64,000 bases of DNA from Shewanella frigidimarina (GCF_003797125.1 NZ_RKKE01000003.1:496001-560000); one strand, 5' to 3'; shown: positions 23,390 to 34,184, numbered from the stretch's first letter. Numbers and translations are program-made. Notes: generated by a model not told the origin, from the letters alone.

Positions 23390-26300
23390 CTACCCCAGTA
23401 ATTTAAGTAACGCTTCAATAGGATGTTGCGGCTTAAAACCTGCAAAACGTTTTACTTGGCTACGACATGAATAACCCGACACCAACACTTGGCTATTTTC
23501 AGCAATTTTTTCAATGCTTGGTTGCCAAGACATTTCAAATAACTGTTCTGAACGCTCGAGGTTTTCAAGTTCATGCCCATAAGTACCGGCCATACCACAA
23601 CAGCCTAAATTAACGCTGTTGAGTTTAGCACCAAAATGGCTGAATATTGCTTTCCATTCGTTGGCCGTATTAGGTTTGGCGGTCGATTCAGTACAATGAC
23701 TAAACCAAGTAAATTGTGGTGCATCACTATCAACGACTGGCACATCATTGCGGCTTGCCACAACATCGGTTAACCATTCATTGGCCAATAATACCTCAAA
23801 CGGTCCACGACGCTGACCTAAGACTTCTTTGTATTCGTCGCGATAACATAACACTAATGCAGGGTCTAACCCCACCATCGGCATGCCAAGGGCATGTACG
23901 CGGTTTAAGAAATCAGCACTGTTTTGCGCTGTTTTGGCAAACTTGTCTAAAAAGCCTTTAATATGAGTCGGTTTACCGTTTGGTTTAAAGGGCAGTAATA
24001 CCGGTTTAAAGCCTAGCTTTTCGATTAATTGAATAAAACGATAAACCAAACCTGCATCGTAAAAGCTGTTAAATGGATCTTGTACTACTAATACATGTTG
24101 GCTGCGCTGCGCTTGTGGGATCGCGCATAGCGCATCTAAATCATAACCACGGCTAGCATGACCATCTAAACGCTGTTTTAGTGTAGGTACAGATAATTTA
24201 GGCGCATCTACATAACCAATGGCTTTTTTAATCACCCACTGGCTCAGCGGATTTTGCGAGGCCAAATTGGTTAATTTAGGCATTGCGGCCATCAGTGGTA
24301 GTGAGTCTTCGATACCTGCAACTAAATAGTCTTTGGCTGGGCGTAAATAGCGTTTGTAATAAATATTAAAGAACTGGGCTCTAAACTTAGGCACATCGAC
24401 TTTAACCGGGCACTGACCCGAACAGGCTTTACAGGCTAAACAGCCTTTAAGTGATTCCATGACTTCGTGCGAATAATCATAGTCACGCTGGTTATTGAGG
24501 GTATTTTGAGTACGCTGCATCCACCCTAGTGGTTTAGATTTTGCTAACGCGTCAACATCAACACCTTCGGCTTCAAGTAATCGCAACCATTCGCGCATTA
24601 ACCCAGCACGGCCTTTAGGTGATTGCACTCTATCGCCAGTGACTTTAAATGACGGACACATGGGTGAATAACTACTGTAATTAAAACATAACCCATTACC
24701 GTTACAGTTCATCACATCAGGGAAAGCATCACGCACTTGAACAGGGATTTGTCTGTCGAAACTGCCGCGTTTTGCGCTGTCGACATTAAACATTAATGGA
24801 CCAGATTTAGGTGGCGCCACTAATTTGCCTGGATTAAGACGGTTATCTGGGTCAAATAACCCTTTAATTTGCTCAAGCACGGCATAAAGCTCATCACCAA
24901 ATACCGCAGGCCCGTATTCACCACGAACCCCTTTACCGTGTTCTCCCCACATTAAGCCGCCATACTTAAGCGTTAATGCGGCAACTTGATCTGATATCAC
25001 TTTCAGTAATTGCTCGTCGGCAATATCACACATATCTAATGCGGGTCGCACGTGCAACACACCAGCATCCACATGACCAAACATACCGTATTGCAAATTA
25101 CGGCTATCGAGCAGCGCACGAAACTCCATAATATAGTCGGCTAGGTTTTCTGGTGGTACGGCGGTATCTTCGGCAAACGCTAACGGTTTACGGCTGCCTT
25201 TTGTTGCGCCCAATAAACCCACGGCCTTTTTGCGCATGGCATAGATACTGTCAATATCCGTTCTGTCGGTAATAACTTGAAAACCCACTAAACCAAATTG
25301 TTGTTGGCTTAGCTGCTCACTGAGCATCTCCTCAAGCAGAGCGACTTTATGTTTAACATCGTCATCTTCGCCAGCGAACTCAACCATATTAAGACCTTCG
25401 ATGATCTTATTAGGTACCGCTTTAATTTGATCGGCAACCGAATGCCAAATAATGTCTTCGCGAGCAAGGTTAAGTACTTTTGAGTCAACGGTTTCAACTA
25501 CCGTTGCTTTAGCCTGTACCAATGACGGAGCATGACGTAACGCGGATTCAAATGAATCATATTTGATGTTGACCATCATGCGGGTTTTCGGCAATGGGGT
25601 CAGGTTTAGCTTGGTTTCGGTGATCACCGCAAGCGTACCTTCTGAGCCCGTTAAAATACGCGATAAATCAAACTGGCTTAAATCATCATTCCACACATGC
25701 TTTAAATCATAGCCCGTGAGAAAACGATTCAACTTTGGAAAACGCTCAATGATGGTGTCACGCTTTACGCGGCAAACTTCTGCTATTTGGCTAGCAATGC
25801 TATTGCCGAGTGAGTTGTCACCAAAAGGTTGCTCGGCCAACTTGTCTTGGTCAATTGGTGTGGTGGTTAATACGCTGCCATCAATCAGTACACTGGTTAT
25901 GCCTAATACGTGATCGGAGGTTTTACCGTAAACTAATGAACCGGCACCAGATGCATCGGTATTGACCATACCACCAACGGTTGCACGGTTTGAGGTTGAT
26001 AAGTCTGGACTGAAAAAGAATCCATGTGGACGTAAGGCATCATTTAACGCATCTTTCACTACACCGGCTTGCACCCTCGCCCAACCTTCCTCGGCATTAA
26101 TTTCTAGCACTTGGTTTAAGTGGCGTGACACATCTAAAATTAATCCGTGGGTAAGCGATTGGCCATTAGTCCCTGTTCCGCCGCCACGCGCACTAAAGGT
26201 CACTTGTTTATATTGTGGTTGTGCTGCTAACGATAATACCAACTCAACATCTTGTTGATGTAGAGGGTATATCACCGCTTGAGGCAAAAATTGATACACC

Positions 26301-26461
26301 GAATTGTCGGTTGCCTGAATAAGCCGCGCACTGTAACGCTTGTCTATTTCACCTTCAAACTCGCTTTGTTCAAGCGCGTCAAGATACTCAAGATAGATAG
26401 GTTCTAATGTTTGTTTATGTGATAGCAAAGGTAACATAGAGGACTTATTATTTATTGGCAT
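23390..26461 (-). CDS. ydiJ: FAD and Fe-S D-2-hydroxyacid dehydrogenase (YdiJ)
   Basis: This 1023-residue protein matches E. coli YdiJ nearly end to end. It has an FAD-binding PCMH domain (residues 40-290, RGGGTGTNGQSLTHGLILDV, NTDASGAGSLVYGKTSDHVL), an FAD-oxidase C-terminal domain (to about 560), then a 4Fe-4S segment (CLACKACSGQCPVKVDVP) and a C-terminal cysteine-rich domain (HCTESTA, GCCGMAGTYGHE). YdiJ oxidises D-2-hydroxyglutarate and passes electrons to the respiratory chain. It lies beyond a terminator after ppsA, so it has its own promoter; TATAAT lies 15-20 bases ahead of the ATG. Confidence 0.92.
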   Translation of the reverse strand: MPINNKSSMLPLLSHKQTLEPIYLEYLDALEQSEFEGEIDKRYSARLIQATDNSVYQFLPQAVIYPLHQQDVELVLSLAAQPQYKQVTFSARGGGTGTNGQSLTHGLILDVSRHLNQVLEINAEEGWARVQAGVVKDALNDALRPHGFFFSPDLSTSNRATVGGMVNTDASGAGSLVYGKTSDHVLGITSVLIDGSVLTTTPIDQDKLAEQPFGDNSLGNSIASQIAEVCRVKRDTIIERFPKLNRFLTGYDLKHVWNDDLSQFDLSRILTGSEGTLAVITETKLNLTPLPKTRMMVNIKYDSFESALRHAPSLVQAKATVVETVDSKVLNLAREDIIWHSVADQIKAVPNKIIEGLNMVEFAGEDDDVKHKVALLEEMLSEQLSQQQFGLVGFQVITDRTDIDSIYAMRKKAVGLLGATKGSRKPLAFAEDTAVPPENLADYIMEFRALLDSRNLQYGMFGHVDAGVLHVRPALDMCDIADEQLLKVISDQVAALTLKYGGLMWGEHGKGVRGEYGPAVFGDELYAVLEQIKGLFDPDNRLNPGKLVAPPKSGPLMFNVDSAKRGSFDRQIPVQVRDAFPDVMNCNGNGLCFNYSSYSPMCPSFKVTGDRVQSPKGRAGLMREWLRLLEAEGVDVDALAKSKPLGWMQRTQNTLNNQRDYDYSHEVMESLKGCLACKACSGQCPVKVDVPKFRAQFFNIYYKRYLRPAKDYLVAGIEDSLPLMAAMPKLTNLASQNPLSQWVIKKAIGYVDAPKLSVPTLKQRLDGHASRGYDLDALCAIPQAQRSQHVLVVQDPFNSFYDAGLVYRFIQLIEKLGFKPVLLPFKPNGKPTHIKGFLDKFAKTAQNSADFLNRVHALGMPMVGLDPALVLCYRDEYKEVLGQRRGPFEVLLANEWLTDVVASRNDVPVVDSDAPQFTWFSHCTESTAKPNTANEWKAIFSHFGAKLNSVNLGCCGMAGTYGHELENLERSEQLFEMSWQPSIEKIAENSQVLVSGYSCRSQVKRFAGFKPQHPIEALLKLLG

Positions 26462-26483
26462 ATTGCAGCCATTATAAACAAAA

Positions 26484-26507
26484 AAAAGCCGCTAAAAAGC
26501 GGCTTTT
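26484..26507 (-). terminator. Rho-independent terminator after ppsA
   Basis: AAAAGCCGCT and AGCGGCTTTT pair around AAAA; on the minus strand the stem is followed by seven T. It lies 60 bases after the ppsA stop. Confidence 0.9.
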
Positions 26508-26567
26508 ATTACAACTTGATAAAAATGCAGGTTGGAAAATAAATCTACCTGCAAATTTTACTCTTAT

Positions 26568-28937
26568 TTAGCCATGTGCTTCAGCTAAATATAACCAAGT
26601 GTCAATTACGGTATCAGGATTAAGTGATACAGAATCAATACCTTGCTCAACTAACCATGCAGCAAAGTCGGAATGGTCTGATGGGCCTTGGCCACAAATC
26701 CCCACATAAGCACCTTTTGCTTTAGCCGCTTTAATAGCCATTGAAAGCAATGCTTTTACTGCATCATTACGCTCATCAAACAAGTGACTGATGATTCCTG
26801 AGTCTCGATCAAGCCCTAATGTTAACTGAGTTAAGTCATTTGAGCCGATAGAGAAACCATCAAAATGCTCAAGGAACTGGTCAGCTAGCAAGGCATTTGA
26901 AGGTAGTTCACACATCATGATAACGCGTAAGCCATCTTTACCGCGCTCTAAACCTTGCTCTTTCAGTAACTCAATCACTTGAGATGCTTCGTTTACAGTA
27001 CGAACAAATGGAATCATCACTTCAACGTTGGTTAAGCCCATTTGATTACGAACACGTTTAATCGCTTCACATTCAAGCGCGAAACAATCGCGGAATGCTT
27101 CAGAAATATAACGGCTAGCACCACGGAAGCCCAACATTGGGTTTTCTTCATCTGGCTCGTAACGGTCACCGCCGACTAAGTTTGCGTACTCGTTCGACTT
27201 AAAGTCAGACATACGTACGATAACTTTCTTCGGATAGAAAGCCGATGCAATAGTGGCAATACCTTCAACTAAACGCGCAACATAAAACTCAACAGGCGAA
27301 TCATAACCCGCAATCATTTCGTTGATTTCATTTTGCAGTTCAGCAGTTTGACCGTTGAAATCAAGCAAAGCTTTAGGGTGAATACCAATCATGCGGTTAA
27401 TGATGAACTCTAAACGCGCTAAACCCACACCTTCGTTAGGCAAACGTGCAAAATCAAATGCACGATCTGGGTTACCGACGTTCATCATAATTTTCATTGG
27501 CAAAGGAGGTAATGTATCAACACGGTTAGTGATGATTTCAAAATCTTGCTTACCTGAATAAATTAATCCGGTATCGCCTTCTGCACAAGATACAGTGACA
27601 ATGTCGCCCGTTTTGATTCGGTCAGTCACATCACCACAACCTACAACAGCGGGTACACCTAATTCACGTGCAATGATTGCAGCATGGCAAGTACGACCAC
27701 CACGGTTGGTGACAATGGCACTAGCACGTTTCATGATCGGTTCCCAATCGGGGTCTGTCATGTCGGTCACTAATACGTCACCTGGTTCAATTTGGTCCAT
27801 CTGATCAATCGATGTTAATACCTTCGCGATACCAGTACCAATTTTATGACCAATTGCACGACCTTCACAGATCACGTCACCCTTCGTTTTTAAGTGATAA
27901 CGTTCAATTAACTGGACATCTTCACGACTACGAACTGTTTCTGGACGAGCTTGAACAATATACAACTTACCGTCGTTACCGTCTTTTGCCCATTCGATGT
28001 CCATCGCACGGCCATAATGCTTTTCAATCACCATTGCTTGCTTAGCAAGTTCCATGACTTCGTCATCGTTAATAGAGAAAATACGACGCTGTTCAGCAGA
28101 AACATCTTCAATTTTAACTTGCTTGCCATGGCCAGCATCATCAGAGTAAACCATCTGAATCAACTTACTGCCGATATTTCGGCGCACAACAGCTTTATGC
28201 CCTTGCGCTAAAATCGGTTTGTGCACATAGAATTCGTCAGGGTTAACCGCGCCTTGTACAACCATTTCACCTAAACCAAAAGATGAAGTGATAAAGACAA
28301 CGTCATTGTTTCCTGACTCAGTGTCCATGGTAAACATCACACCAGAAGCTGCTTTGTCTGAACGTACCATACGTTGTACGCCAGCAGATAAAGCCACACC
28401 TTGATGTTCGTAACCTTGATGAACACGATAAGAAATTGCACGGTCGTTAAATAGTGAGGCGTATACATGCTTAATTGCTAGCATGACCGCATCAAAACCT
28501 TTAACGTTTAGGAATGTTTCTTGTTGGCCTGCAAAAGATGCATCTGGCATGTCTTCAGCGGTAGCTGATGAACGCACTGCAAATGACGCTTCTTGAGTTT
28601 CACTCGACAACTGCTCGTAAGCTTCACGAATAGCGTCTTCTAATGCCGGCTGGAATGGGGTTTCAATAACCCACTGTCTGATCTGCGCACCTACTTTTGC
28701 CAGTTCATTGACATCATCAACATCCAATGTCGCCAGAATGTCAAAAATCTTCTGGTTAACTCCACTTTGTTCAAGGAACTCATTGAACGCATGCGAGGTC
28801 GTTGCAAAACCGCCAGGAACTTGAACCCCTGCATTAGCCAGATTGCTGATCATCTCTCCAAGGGATGCGTTTTTACCGCCAACCTTGTTTACATCGCCCA
28901 TGCCTAATTCTTGATACCAGAGTACGTATTGCTGCAC
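26568..28937 (-). CDS. ppsA: Phosphoenolpyruvate synthase
   Basis: This 789-residue enzyme makes phosphoenolpyruvate from pyruvate and ATP (giving AMP and phosphate) for gluconeogenesis. It has an N-terminal PPDK ATP-binding domain ([40 protein letters not shown]), the phosphohistidine domain with [20 protein letters not shown] (catalytic His), and the C-terminal PEP-utilising barrel ([17 protein letters not shown]). The GTG at 28937 is preferred, with CGGAG ahead and the family start [11 protein letters not shown]; an upstream ATG at 28994 would add 19 unconserved residues. It is divergent from its regulator ppsR. Confidence 0.95.
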   Translation of the reverse strand: MQQYVLWYQELGMGDVNKVGGKNASLGEMISNLANAGVQVPGGFATTSHAFNEFLEQSGVNQKIFDILATLDVDDVNELAKVGAQIRQWVIETPFQPALEDAIREAYEQLSSETQEASFAVRSSATAEDMPDASFAGQQETFLNVKGFDAVMLAIKHVYASLFNDRAISYRVHQGYEHQGVALSAGVQRMVRSDKAASGVMFTMDTESGNNDVVFITSSFGLGEMVVQGAVNPDEFYVHKPILAQGHKAVVRRNIGSKLIQMVYSDDAGHGKQVKIEDVSAEQRRIFSINDDEVMELAKQAMVIEKHYGRAMDIEWAKDGNDGKLYIVQARPETVRSREDVQLIERYHLKTKGDVICEGRAIGHKIGTGIAKVLTSIDQMDQIEPGDVLVTDMTDPDWEPIMKRASAIVTNRGGRTCHAAIIARELGVPAVVGCGDVTDRIKTGDIVTVSCAEGDTGLIYSGKQDFEIITNRVDTLPPLPMKIMMNVGNPDRAFDFARLPNEGVGLARLEFIINRMIGIHPKALLDFNGQTAELQNEINEMIAGYDSPVEFYVARLVEGIATIASAFYPKKVIVRMSDFKSNEYANLVGGDRYEPDEENPMLGFRGASRYISEAFRDCFALECEAIKRVRNQMGLTNVEVMIPFVRTVNEASQVIELLKEQGLERGKDGLRVIMMCELPSNALLADQFLEHFDGFSIGSNDLTQLTLGLDRDSGIISHLFDERNDAVKALLSMAIKAAKAKGAYVGICGQGPSDHSDFAAWLVEQGIDSVSLNPDTVIDTWLYLAEAHG

Positions 28938-29063
28938 AGTTTTATCTCCGCAAGTTTTTATTTCAGTGGCCACTTCACACGAGGGCAAGAGCATCTTACA
29001 CTCCCATACAACAAGCGTAAATCTATAATTTTATTTGTAATTTTATTACTACAAGAGGTCAGA

Positions 29064-29876
29064 ATGACACCAAAAGTATTCTATATTTCAGATGGGACCG
29101 CGATCACAGCGGAGGTTTTTGGACATGCGGTACTTTCGCAATTTCCTATAGAATTTGAAGCACTTACGATTCCGTTTGTCGAAACCATTCAAAAAGCTCA
29201 AAAAGTTAAGCAACAAATAAATGATTGTTTTATTACAACAGGTGAAAGACCACTTGTGTTCCATTCGATCATTAATCCTGAGATCCGCAATGTGATTTTT
29301 TCGAGTGAATGTGTTGATTATGACTTTTTGAACACCTTTGTTGCGCCACTAGAACAACACTTAGGTGTACAAGCTAAGCCTTTATTACACCGAACCCATG
29401 GTAAAAGTAACCATGGTTATGAAACCCGTATCGATGCGATTAACTACACCATGGAGAATGATGACGGCCAAACCATGAAACACATGGATAAAGCCGACAT
29501 TATTTTATTAGGCGTGTCTCGTTGCGGTAAAACACCATCAAGTTTATATCTGTCAATGCAGTTTGGTATAAAGGCCGCAAACTACCCGTTTACTGAAGAA
29601 GACATGGATAACCTCAAATTACCTGAAGCATTGAAACGCAATAAATCAAAGCTCTTTGGCTTAACCATCGATCCACATCGTTTGCATGAGATACGTCAAA
29701 GCCGCATGGAAAATAGCCGCTACTCTTCATTAAGACAGTGCCGACTTGAGGTAAAAGAAGTCGAAATGCTGTACAAAAAAGAACGTATACCCTTTGTAAA
29801 TACCACTAACCATTCGGTTGAAGAAATTGCCACTAAAATTCTTGATATCACCGGTCTAGAGCGTCATATGTTCTAA
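29064..29876 (+). CDS. ppsR: PEP synthase regulatory kinase/pyrophosphorylase
   Basis: This 270-residue protein is the bifunctional regulator (DUF299) that inactivates PpsA by ADP-dependent phosphorylation of a threonine and reverses it by Pi-dependent pyrophosphorylation. Motifs are [20 protein letters not shown] near the N-terminus and the P-loop-like [20 protein letters not shown]. The ATG at 29064 with AGAGGT ahead fits the family length; an open frame extends into the ppsA promoter region. The divergent pairing with its substrate gene is the classical arrangement. Confidence 0.95.
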   Translation: MTPKVFYISDGTAITAEVFGHAVLSQFPIEFEALTIPFVETIQKAQKVKQQINDCFITTGERPLVFHSIINPEIRNVIFSSECVDYDFLNTFVAPLEQHLGVQAKPLLHRTHGKSNHGYETRIDAINYTMENDDGQTMKHMDKADIILLGVSRCGKTPSSLYLSMQFGIKAANYPFTEEDMDNLKLPEALKRNKSKLFGLTIDPHRLHEIRQSRMENSRYSSLRQCRLEVKEVEMLYKKERIPFVNTTNHSVEEIATKILDITGLERHMF

Positions 29877-29919
29877 TTCATAAACAATCATTATTTGCAT
29901 GAAAGAGAATGAAAAACCA

Positions 29920-29961
29920 GCAAAAGACGAACTTAACTCAGGTTGATTCGTCTTTGCCTTT
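29920..29961 (+). terminator. Terminator after ppsR
   Basis: GCAAAAGACGAA (29920-29931) pairs with TTCGTCTTTGC (29947-29957) with one bulged A, followed by CTTTT. It lies 44 bases after the ppsR stop. Confidence 0.7.
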
Positions 29962-29992
29962 TACAGCAATCTATTTTTTAACCGTTAGAATC

Positions 29993-30007
29993 CGAGGCTA
30001 AGCCTCG
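29993..30007 (+). promoter_or_regulatory. Small hairpin in the aroH leader
   Basis: CGAGGCTAAGCCTCG is a perfect 15-base palindrome lying 76 bases before the aroH ATG, just upstream of a TATAAT sequence at about 30033. It could be an operator, for example for TrpR, but it does not match the enteric TrpR operator (ACTAGT core) that I know. Confidence 0.3.
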
Positions 30008-30082
30008 CATCTTGAACTTCTTTGGGTATATAATCCCGTTCAATATGATGCAGATGCATCTCACGATTTCTCGGTAATATGC

Positions 30083-31147
30083 ATGACAATTAAAACAGAT
30101 GAACTCAGAACAACCTTATTAAGCAAAGTTATTTCTCCTGCTCAGTTGGCTTCAGAATATCCATTAACGCAAAATGCTGCAGACTACTTGGTCGCACAAC
30201 GTCGTGAAGTAGAAGCAATTATTGCCGGTGAAGATCAACGTTTGCTGGTCATTATTGGCCCTTGCTCAATTCATGACACTAAAGCAGCACTCGAATATGC
30301 AGAACGTTTGTCAGCCTTGCATCACGAACTAAAAGATGACTTGTGCATATTAATGCGGGTGTACTTTGAAAAGCCTCGTACCATTGTCGGTTGGAAAGGC
30401 TTAATTTCAGATCCTGATTTGGACGGCAGCTTTAGCCCTAATAAAGGCTTGCGTATGGCGCGTCAGTTATTACAACAAATCACTGAACTCAAGTTACCTA
30501 TCGCCACTGAGTTTTTAGACATGGTAAACGGCCAGTACATCGCAGACCTTATTACCTGGGGTGCTATTGGCGCACGAACCACTGAAAGCCAAATTCACCG
30601 CGAAATGGCTTCTGCATTGTCTTGCCCTGTTGGCTTTAAAAATGGTACTGACGGTAACATTAATATTGCTGTTGATGCAGTACGTGCAGCTCAAGCTCCG
30701 CATATTTTTTACTCTCCAGATAAAGATGGCGCAATGGCGGTTTACCGTACCCACGGCAATCCATTTGGACACATTATTTTGCGTGGTGGTAAAACGCCAA
30801 ATTATTCAGCTGAAGATATTGAAGTCGCACGCGCACAGCTTGAACAAGTGGGTGTAACTCAGCGTATGGTGGTTGATTTCAGCCATGGTAACAGTGAGAA
30901 ACAACATAGAAACCAGCTTAATGTAGCCAATAGTATTATGGCGCAGCTGCACAGTGGTAGTACCGCAATTGCCGGTATTATGGCAGAGAGCTTTATGATT
31001 GAAGGTAATCAGAAAGTGGTTAAAGACGAACCATTAGTGTATGGCCAAAGTATTACTGATGCATGTTTGCATTGGGCTGATTCTGAGAAGCTGTTACGTG
31101 ATTTAGCTCAAGCTTCGAAAGAACGCAAAGCGTTACTAGCACAGTAA
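30083..31147 (+). CDS. aroH: 3-deoxy-7-phosphoheptulonate synthase (DAHP synthase), AroH type
   Basis: This 354-residue class I DAHP synthase condenses PEP and erythrose 4-phosphate, the first step of aromatic amino acid synthesis. Motifs include VIIGPCSIHDTKAALEYAER, RVYFEKPRTIVGWKGLISDP, ATEFLDMVNGQYIADLITWG and GARTTESQIHREMASALSCP. It is most like E. coli AroH, the tryptophan-sensitive isozyme (FYSPDKDGAMAVYRTHGN; NGSTAIAGIMAES-like end), and the ppsA-ppsR-aroH order is also that of E. coli. Feedback sensitivity cannot be read directly. Confidence 0.93.
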   Translation: MTIKTDELRTTLLSKVISPAQLASEYPLTQNAADYLVAQRREVEAIIAGEDQRLLVIIGPCSIHDTKAALEYAERLSALHHELKDDLCILMRVYFEKPRTIVGWKGLISDPDLDGSFSPNKGLRMARQLLQQITELKLPIATEFLDMVNGQYIADLITWGAIGARTTESQIHREMASALSCPVGFKNGTDGNINIAVDAVRAAQAPHIFYSPDKDGAMAVYRTHGNPFGHIILRGGKTPNYSAEDIEVARAQLEQVGVTQRMVVDFSHGNSEKQHRNQLNVANSIMAQLHSGSTAIAGIMAESFMIEGNQKVVKDEPLVYGQSITDACLHWADSEKLLRDLAQASKERKALLAQ

Positions 31148-31241
31148 TCGCCCTGCTACGGGTTAATGAGCTAGCACACCAAAGCTAACTCAATCCTGTT
31201 TATATATTGGCTGATATCGACACTGTATAATATTGTTTCAT

Positions 31242-31271
31242 AATGCCAGTCCCCAGGACTGGCATTATTGT
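31242..31271 (+). terminator. Terminator after aroH
   Basis: AATGCCAGTCC and GGACTGGCATT pair perfectly around CCA (31242-31266), followed by ATTGT. It lies 94 bases after aroH and 22 before the convergent HD-GYP stop, so it may serve both strands. Confidence 0.75.
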
Positions 31272-31292
31272 ATATACCCTTTCATCAAAGGA

Positions 31293-32516
31293 TTAATCCT
31301 CTTCGAGTAAAGATGCTTTTGACAGCACTGCAAATTGCTCACTAATGACCATAAAGCTATCGACCAATTTGGGGTCAAAGTGTTTGCCTTTTCCTTCAAG
31401 AATTAACGCCATCGCTTCTTCATGACTAAAAGGCCTTTTGTAACATCGTGGTGATGTTAATGCATCATACACATCGACTAAGGCTACAATTCTGGCTGAT
31501 AAAGGGATAGATTCTCCTGCCAACGCATTAGGATAACCACTGCCATCCCACTTTTCATGGTGAGCGCCGGCAATATCGCGTCCCATTCGTATAAATGTAC
31601 ACTGAGGGGCATACGCTAATAAACTGTTAAGCACTTTTTCCCCAATCACTGGATGAGCCTTAATTTGTTCAAATTCTTCTACCGATAAGCGCCCTGGTTT
31701 TAACAAAATATGATCGGCGATACCCACTTTACCAATATCATGCAAAATGGCTGATAGGCTAATTTCTTGAATAAAAGCGTCAGTTAACTCTTCTGGAACA
31801 TGTTCATCGGTTAATCTTTGTTTTGCTAACATATTGGCATACTGCTGCATTCTAATCAGATGCGCACCGGTTTCATTATCACGATACTCTGCCAGTTTAG
31901 CTAACCCCATAACTGTTGCTGTACGAGAGGCTAAAGTAGACTCTAAAGAGTGTGTTAACTTACCCAATAAATAAGAAGTCGACTGAGTCACTATTGCATT
32001 AGTGACTAGAAAGTTAATCGCCACTACATACCAAATCAAGGTCGAAAAGCCGCTGATGTCGGGCCAATGAACCAGTTGGTAATGGTAAGCGATACCGATG
32101 ACTAATAACGATATACCATTCGTCACCTGGGCCCATACCGCCATTTTGTCACCAAGAAGAATACTGCTCAGAGGAGGGAAAACAAATAACCAGAAAAAAC
32201 CTGCTCCAGAAGGGCCAATAGCGAGTATAAAGCCGATTCCGATACCAAACGCAAGATAACACCCTATGGTAAATTTTTGTGTATCGCTAATTCGTGGATA
32301 AAACAAAATGAATAATAATACCCCGTAGGCCACGGTATCAAATATTGCCATGCCCCAAAGATTTTGAACAATACACAAATATACGCTGGTGATATAAATC
32401 GGGATACATAACAAAGCCAACACACTAAACAGTCGCGTGAAAATGATCCGACGCCATACTGGTAAGCCATCATCAAAACCATTTTGAATAAGATGTGCTG
32501 TTAAGCGAGATGACAT
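31293..32516 (-). CDS. Membrane HD-GYP domain phosphodiesterase
   Basis: This 407-residue protein has six predicted membrane helices in residues 20-185, then an HD-GYP domain (about 195-390) with the metal-binding pairs ILHDIGKVGIADHI and AHHEKWDGSGYPNAL, so the GYP motif is intact. Such enzymes hydrolyse cyclic di-GMP (or cGAMP). The membrane region probably senses an unknown signal. AAGGAATTAAT precedes the ATG. It is convergent with aroH and has no operon partner. Confidence 0.9.
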   Translation of the reverse strand: MSSRLTAHLIQNGFDDGLPVWRRIIFTRLFSVLALLCIPIYITSVYLCIVQNLWGMAIFDTVAYGVLLFILFYPRISDTQKFTIGCYLAFGIGIGFILAIGPSGAGFFWLFVFPPLSSILLGDKMAVWAQVTNGISLLVIGIAYHYQLVHWPDISGFSTLIWYVVAINFLVTNAIVTQSTSYLLGKLTHSLESTLASRTATVMGLAKLAEYRDNETGAHLIRMQQYANMLAKQRLTDEHVPEELTDAFIQEISLSAILHDIGKVGIADHILLKPGRLSVEEFEQIKAHPVIGEKVLNSLLAYAPQCTFIRMGRDIAGAHHEKWDGSGYPNALAGESIPLSARIVALVDVYDALTSPRCYKRPFSHEEAMALILEGKGKHFDPKLVDSFMVISEQFAVLSKASLLEED

Positions 32517-32905
32517 ATTAATTCCTTTTAAAACGATATTAATCTAACAGCATTAAATTCTATTAAATGCGTAAACAGACTTATTTAGATGACCGAGCCG
32601 TATAAATGGCAGAGCGATTTAAATAACAACACGAGTCAGTAATATGCCAACTTAAGTATTGTTGCTAGACAAGCATTAAGCAAAACTAGGATTAAAAATA
32701 ATCCATAAAACCAATATTCAACTCATATTCGATTATGATTGTCATTAATTTGGAAGCTTATGATTGCCGATAATCCATAATGTTAGCGAAAATATTGACG
32801 TTTCATGACTGTGTGATACGGCAATTAACACCCTATAACAAAAATAACGTTAGCCATAAAGCCAACGTTACATCACCACTCCCCACCTATAATAAGGATG
32901 TTGTT
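32517..32905. other. Divergent promoter region with a weak Fur-like match
   Basis: These 389 bases lie between the divergent HD-GYP and SIMPL genes. GATTATGATTGTCATTAAT at 32731-32749 matches 14 of 19 bases of the Fur consensus, but nothing in the neighbouring genes calls for iron control, so I give it little weight. An open frame from 32780 reads into the SIMPL gene but lacks a ribosome binding site and contains no recognisable domain. Confidence 0.45.
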
Positions 32906-33622
32906 ATGCAAAGTTCGTCTCGTAGTGCTGCTATTTTCGGAATATTAATTGCACTGGGCTTAGGCGCTTTAGGCGTATTACTCAAACAAGCCATTGTTGA
33001 GTACAAGTTACTCGACCGCAGCGTCACGGTAAAAGGCCTGGCAGAAAATGAATATCCTGCCGACATCGTCATTTGGCCTATCCAATTTACAGCTGCCAAT
33101 AATAATCTCGATGAAATGTACAAACAGCTCGAAGCACAAAATAACCAAGTGGTTAACTTTTTAGCCGAACAAAATATCGATCCCAAAGAGATCACTCTCG
33201 CCGCCCCCACTATTACTGATAAATTGGCGCAACAGTATGGTGGAAATCAACCAGTAGAATTGCGCTATACGGCGTCGCAAACCATTACGGTATATTCTAA
33301 TGACATAGATAAAGTTCGCGGTGCTATGCCTAAATTAACTGAGCTAGGTAAAATGGGAATTGTTTTCTCGCAAAATAACTATGATGCCCAAGTCGAATAT
33401 ATTTTCAGCCGATTAAATGACGTTAAACCGAAAATGATCGAAGAGTCGACAACCAATGCACGTTCAGTTGCTGAAAAATTTGCTACCGATTCACAAAGCC
33501 GATTAGGTAAAATAAAAAAAGCAACTCAAGGACAATTCAGCATTAACAATAGAGATAAAAACACGCCATATATTAAACAGGTACGGGTCGTATCTACCAT
33601 CGAATATTATTTAGCGGATTAA
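32906..33622 (+). CDS. SIMPL domain protein (DUF541)
   Basis: This 238-residue protein has one N-terminal membrane anchor or signal (residues 9-30, AAIFGILIALGLGALGVLLK) and a periplasmic SIMPL/DUF541 domain starting at VTVKGLAENEYPADIVIWPI. The family forms large oligomers in the envelope, and its role is poorly defined. The ATG at 32906 with AAGGA ahead is chosen over the longer frame. It is four bases before the histidine phosphatase gene, so the two are co-transcribed. Confidence 0.85.
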   Translation: MQSSSRSAAIFGILIALGLGALGVLLKQAIVEYKLLDRSVTVKGLAENEYPADIVIWPIQFTAANNNLDEMYKQLEAQNNQVVNFLAEQNIDPKEITLAAPTITDKLAQQYGGNQPVELRYTASQTITVYSNDIDKVRGAMPKLTELGKMGIVFSQNNYDAQVEYIFSRLNDVKPKMIEESTTNARSVAEKFATDSQSRLGKIKKATQGQFSINNRDKNTPYIKQVRVVSTIEYYLAD

Positions 33623-33626
33623 CACC

Positions 33627-34184
33627 ATGAAACAATTAATCATTAGAGTCATTTTCGGCTGTATCAGTTTAATCAGCGCATCACTAATGGCACAGACGCC
33701 AATCGTTGCTCCGATTGCGCTTAACAATACCGCCGTAGATAGCAATAACAATACCAAGAGCAATCAAGTTATTTTTATTGTCAGACATGCCGAAAAACTT
33801 GCAGGAAAAGACCCTAGCTTATCCGCACAAGGACAATTACGAGCTCTACGTTTAGCTAAAGTTCTATCTAGTACGCATTTAGATAAAGTGTACACAACGG
33901 ATTATAATCGCACCCGTGAAACGGCCACCGCCGTAACGCAAGATCAGCAACTGGATTTAAGTGTTTATGATCCACGTGATATGGCTGCATTTACCCAATA
34001 TCTATTAACTCAACAGGGTAGTATTTTAGTGGTCGGACACAGTAATACTTCGACAGATTTAGTTGAAGGTCTCGGGGCAGAAAAACAAATACCCATTGCA
34101 GATGCAAGTGAGTTTGATCGCTTATACATAGTGACTCTCAATGCCAACAAGCAAATGGTTTCTACTGTATTGTTACGCTATTAA
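33627..34184 (+). CDS. Exported histidine phosphatase family protein
   Basis: This 185-residue protein has a signal peptide (residues 1-22, LIIRVIFGCISLISASLMAQ) and a histidine phosphatase fold with the RHG-type motif IFIVRHAEKLAG, the YTTDYNRTRETATAV segment and the second catalytic histidine in ILVVGHSNTSTD. It should be a periplasmic phosphomonoesterase of unknown substrate. It follows the SIMPL gene by four bases. Confidence 0.85.
   Translation: MKQLIIRVIFGCISLISASLMAQTPIVAPIALNNTAVDSNNNTKSNQVIFIVRHAEKLAGKDPSLSAQGQLRALRLAKVLSSTHLDKVYTTDYNRTRETATAVTQDQQLDLSVYDPRDMAAFTQYLLTQQGSILVVGHSNTSTDLVEGLGAEKQIPIADASEFDRLYIVTLNANKQMVSTVLLRY

Noticed and set aside
28911..29063. Longer N-terminus for PpsR
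   Set aside because: It would overlap the ppsA start on the other strand; the family begins at 29064.
32780..32905. Longer N-terminus for the SIMPL protein
   Set aside because: The extension is unconserved-looking and ends just before a good AAGGA site and a typical signal or anchor start at 32906.
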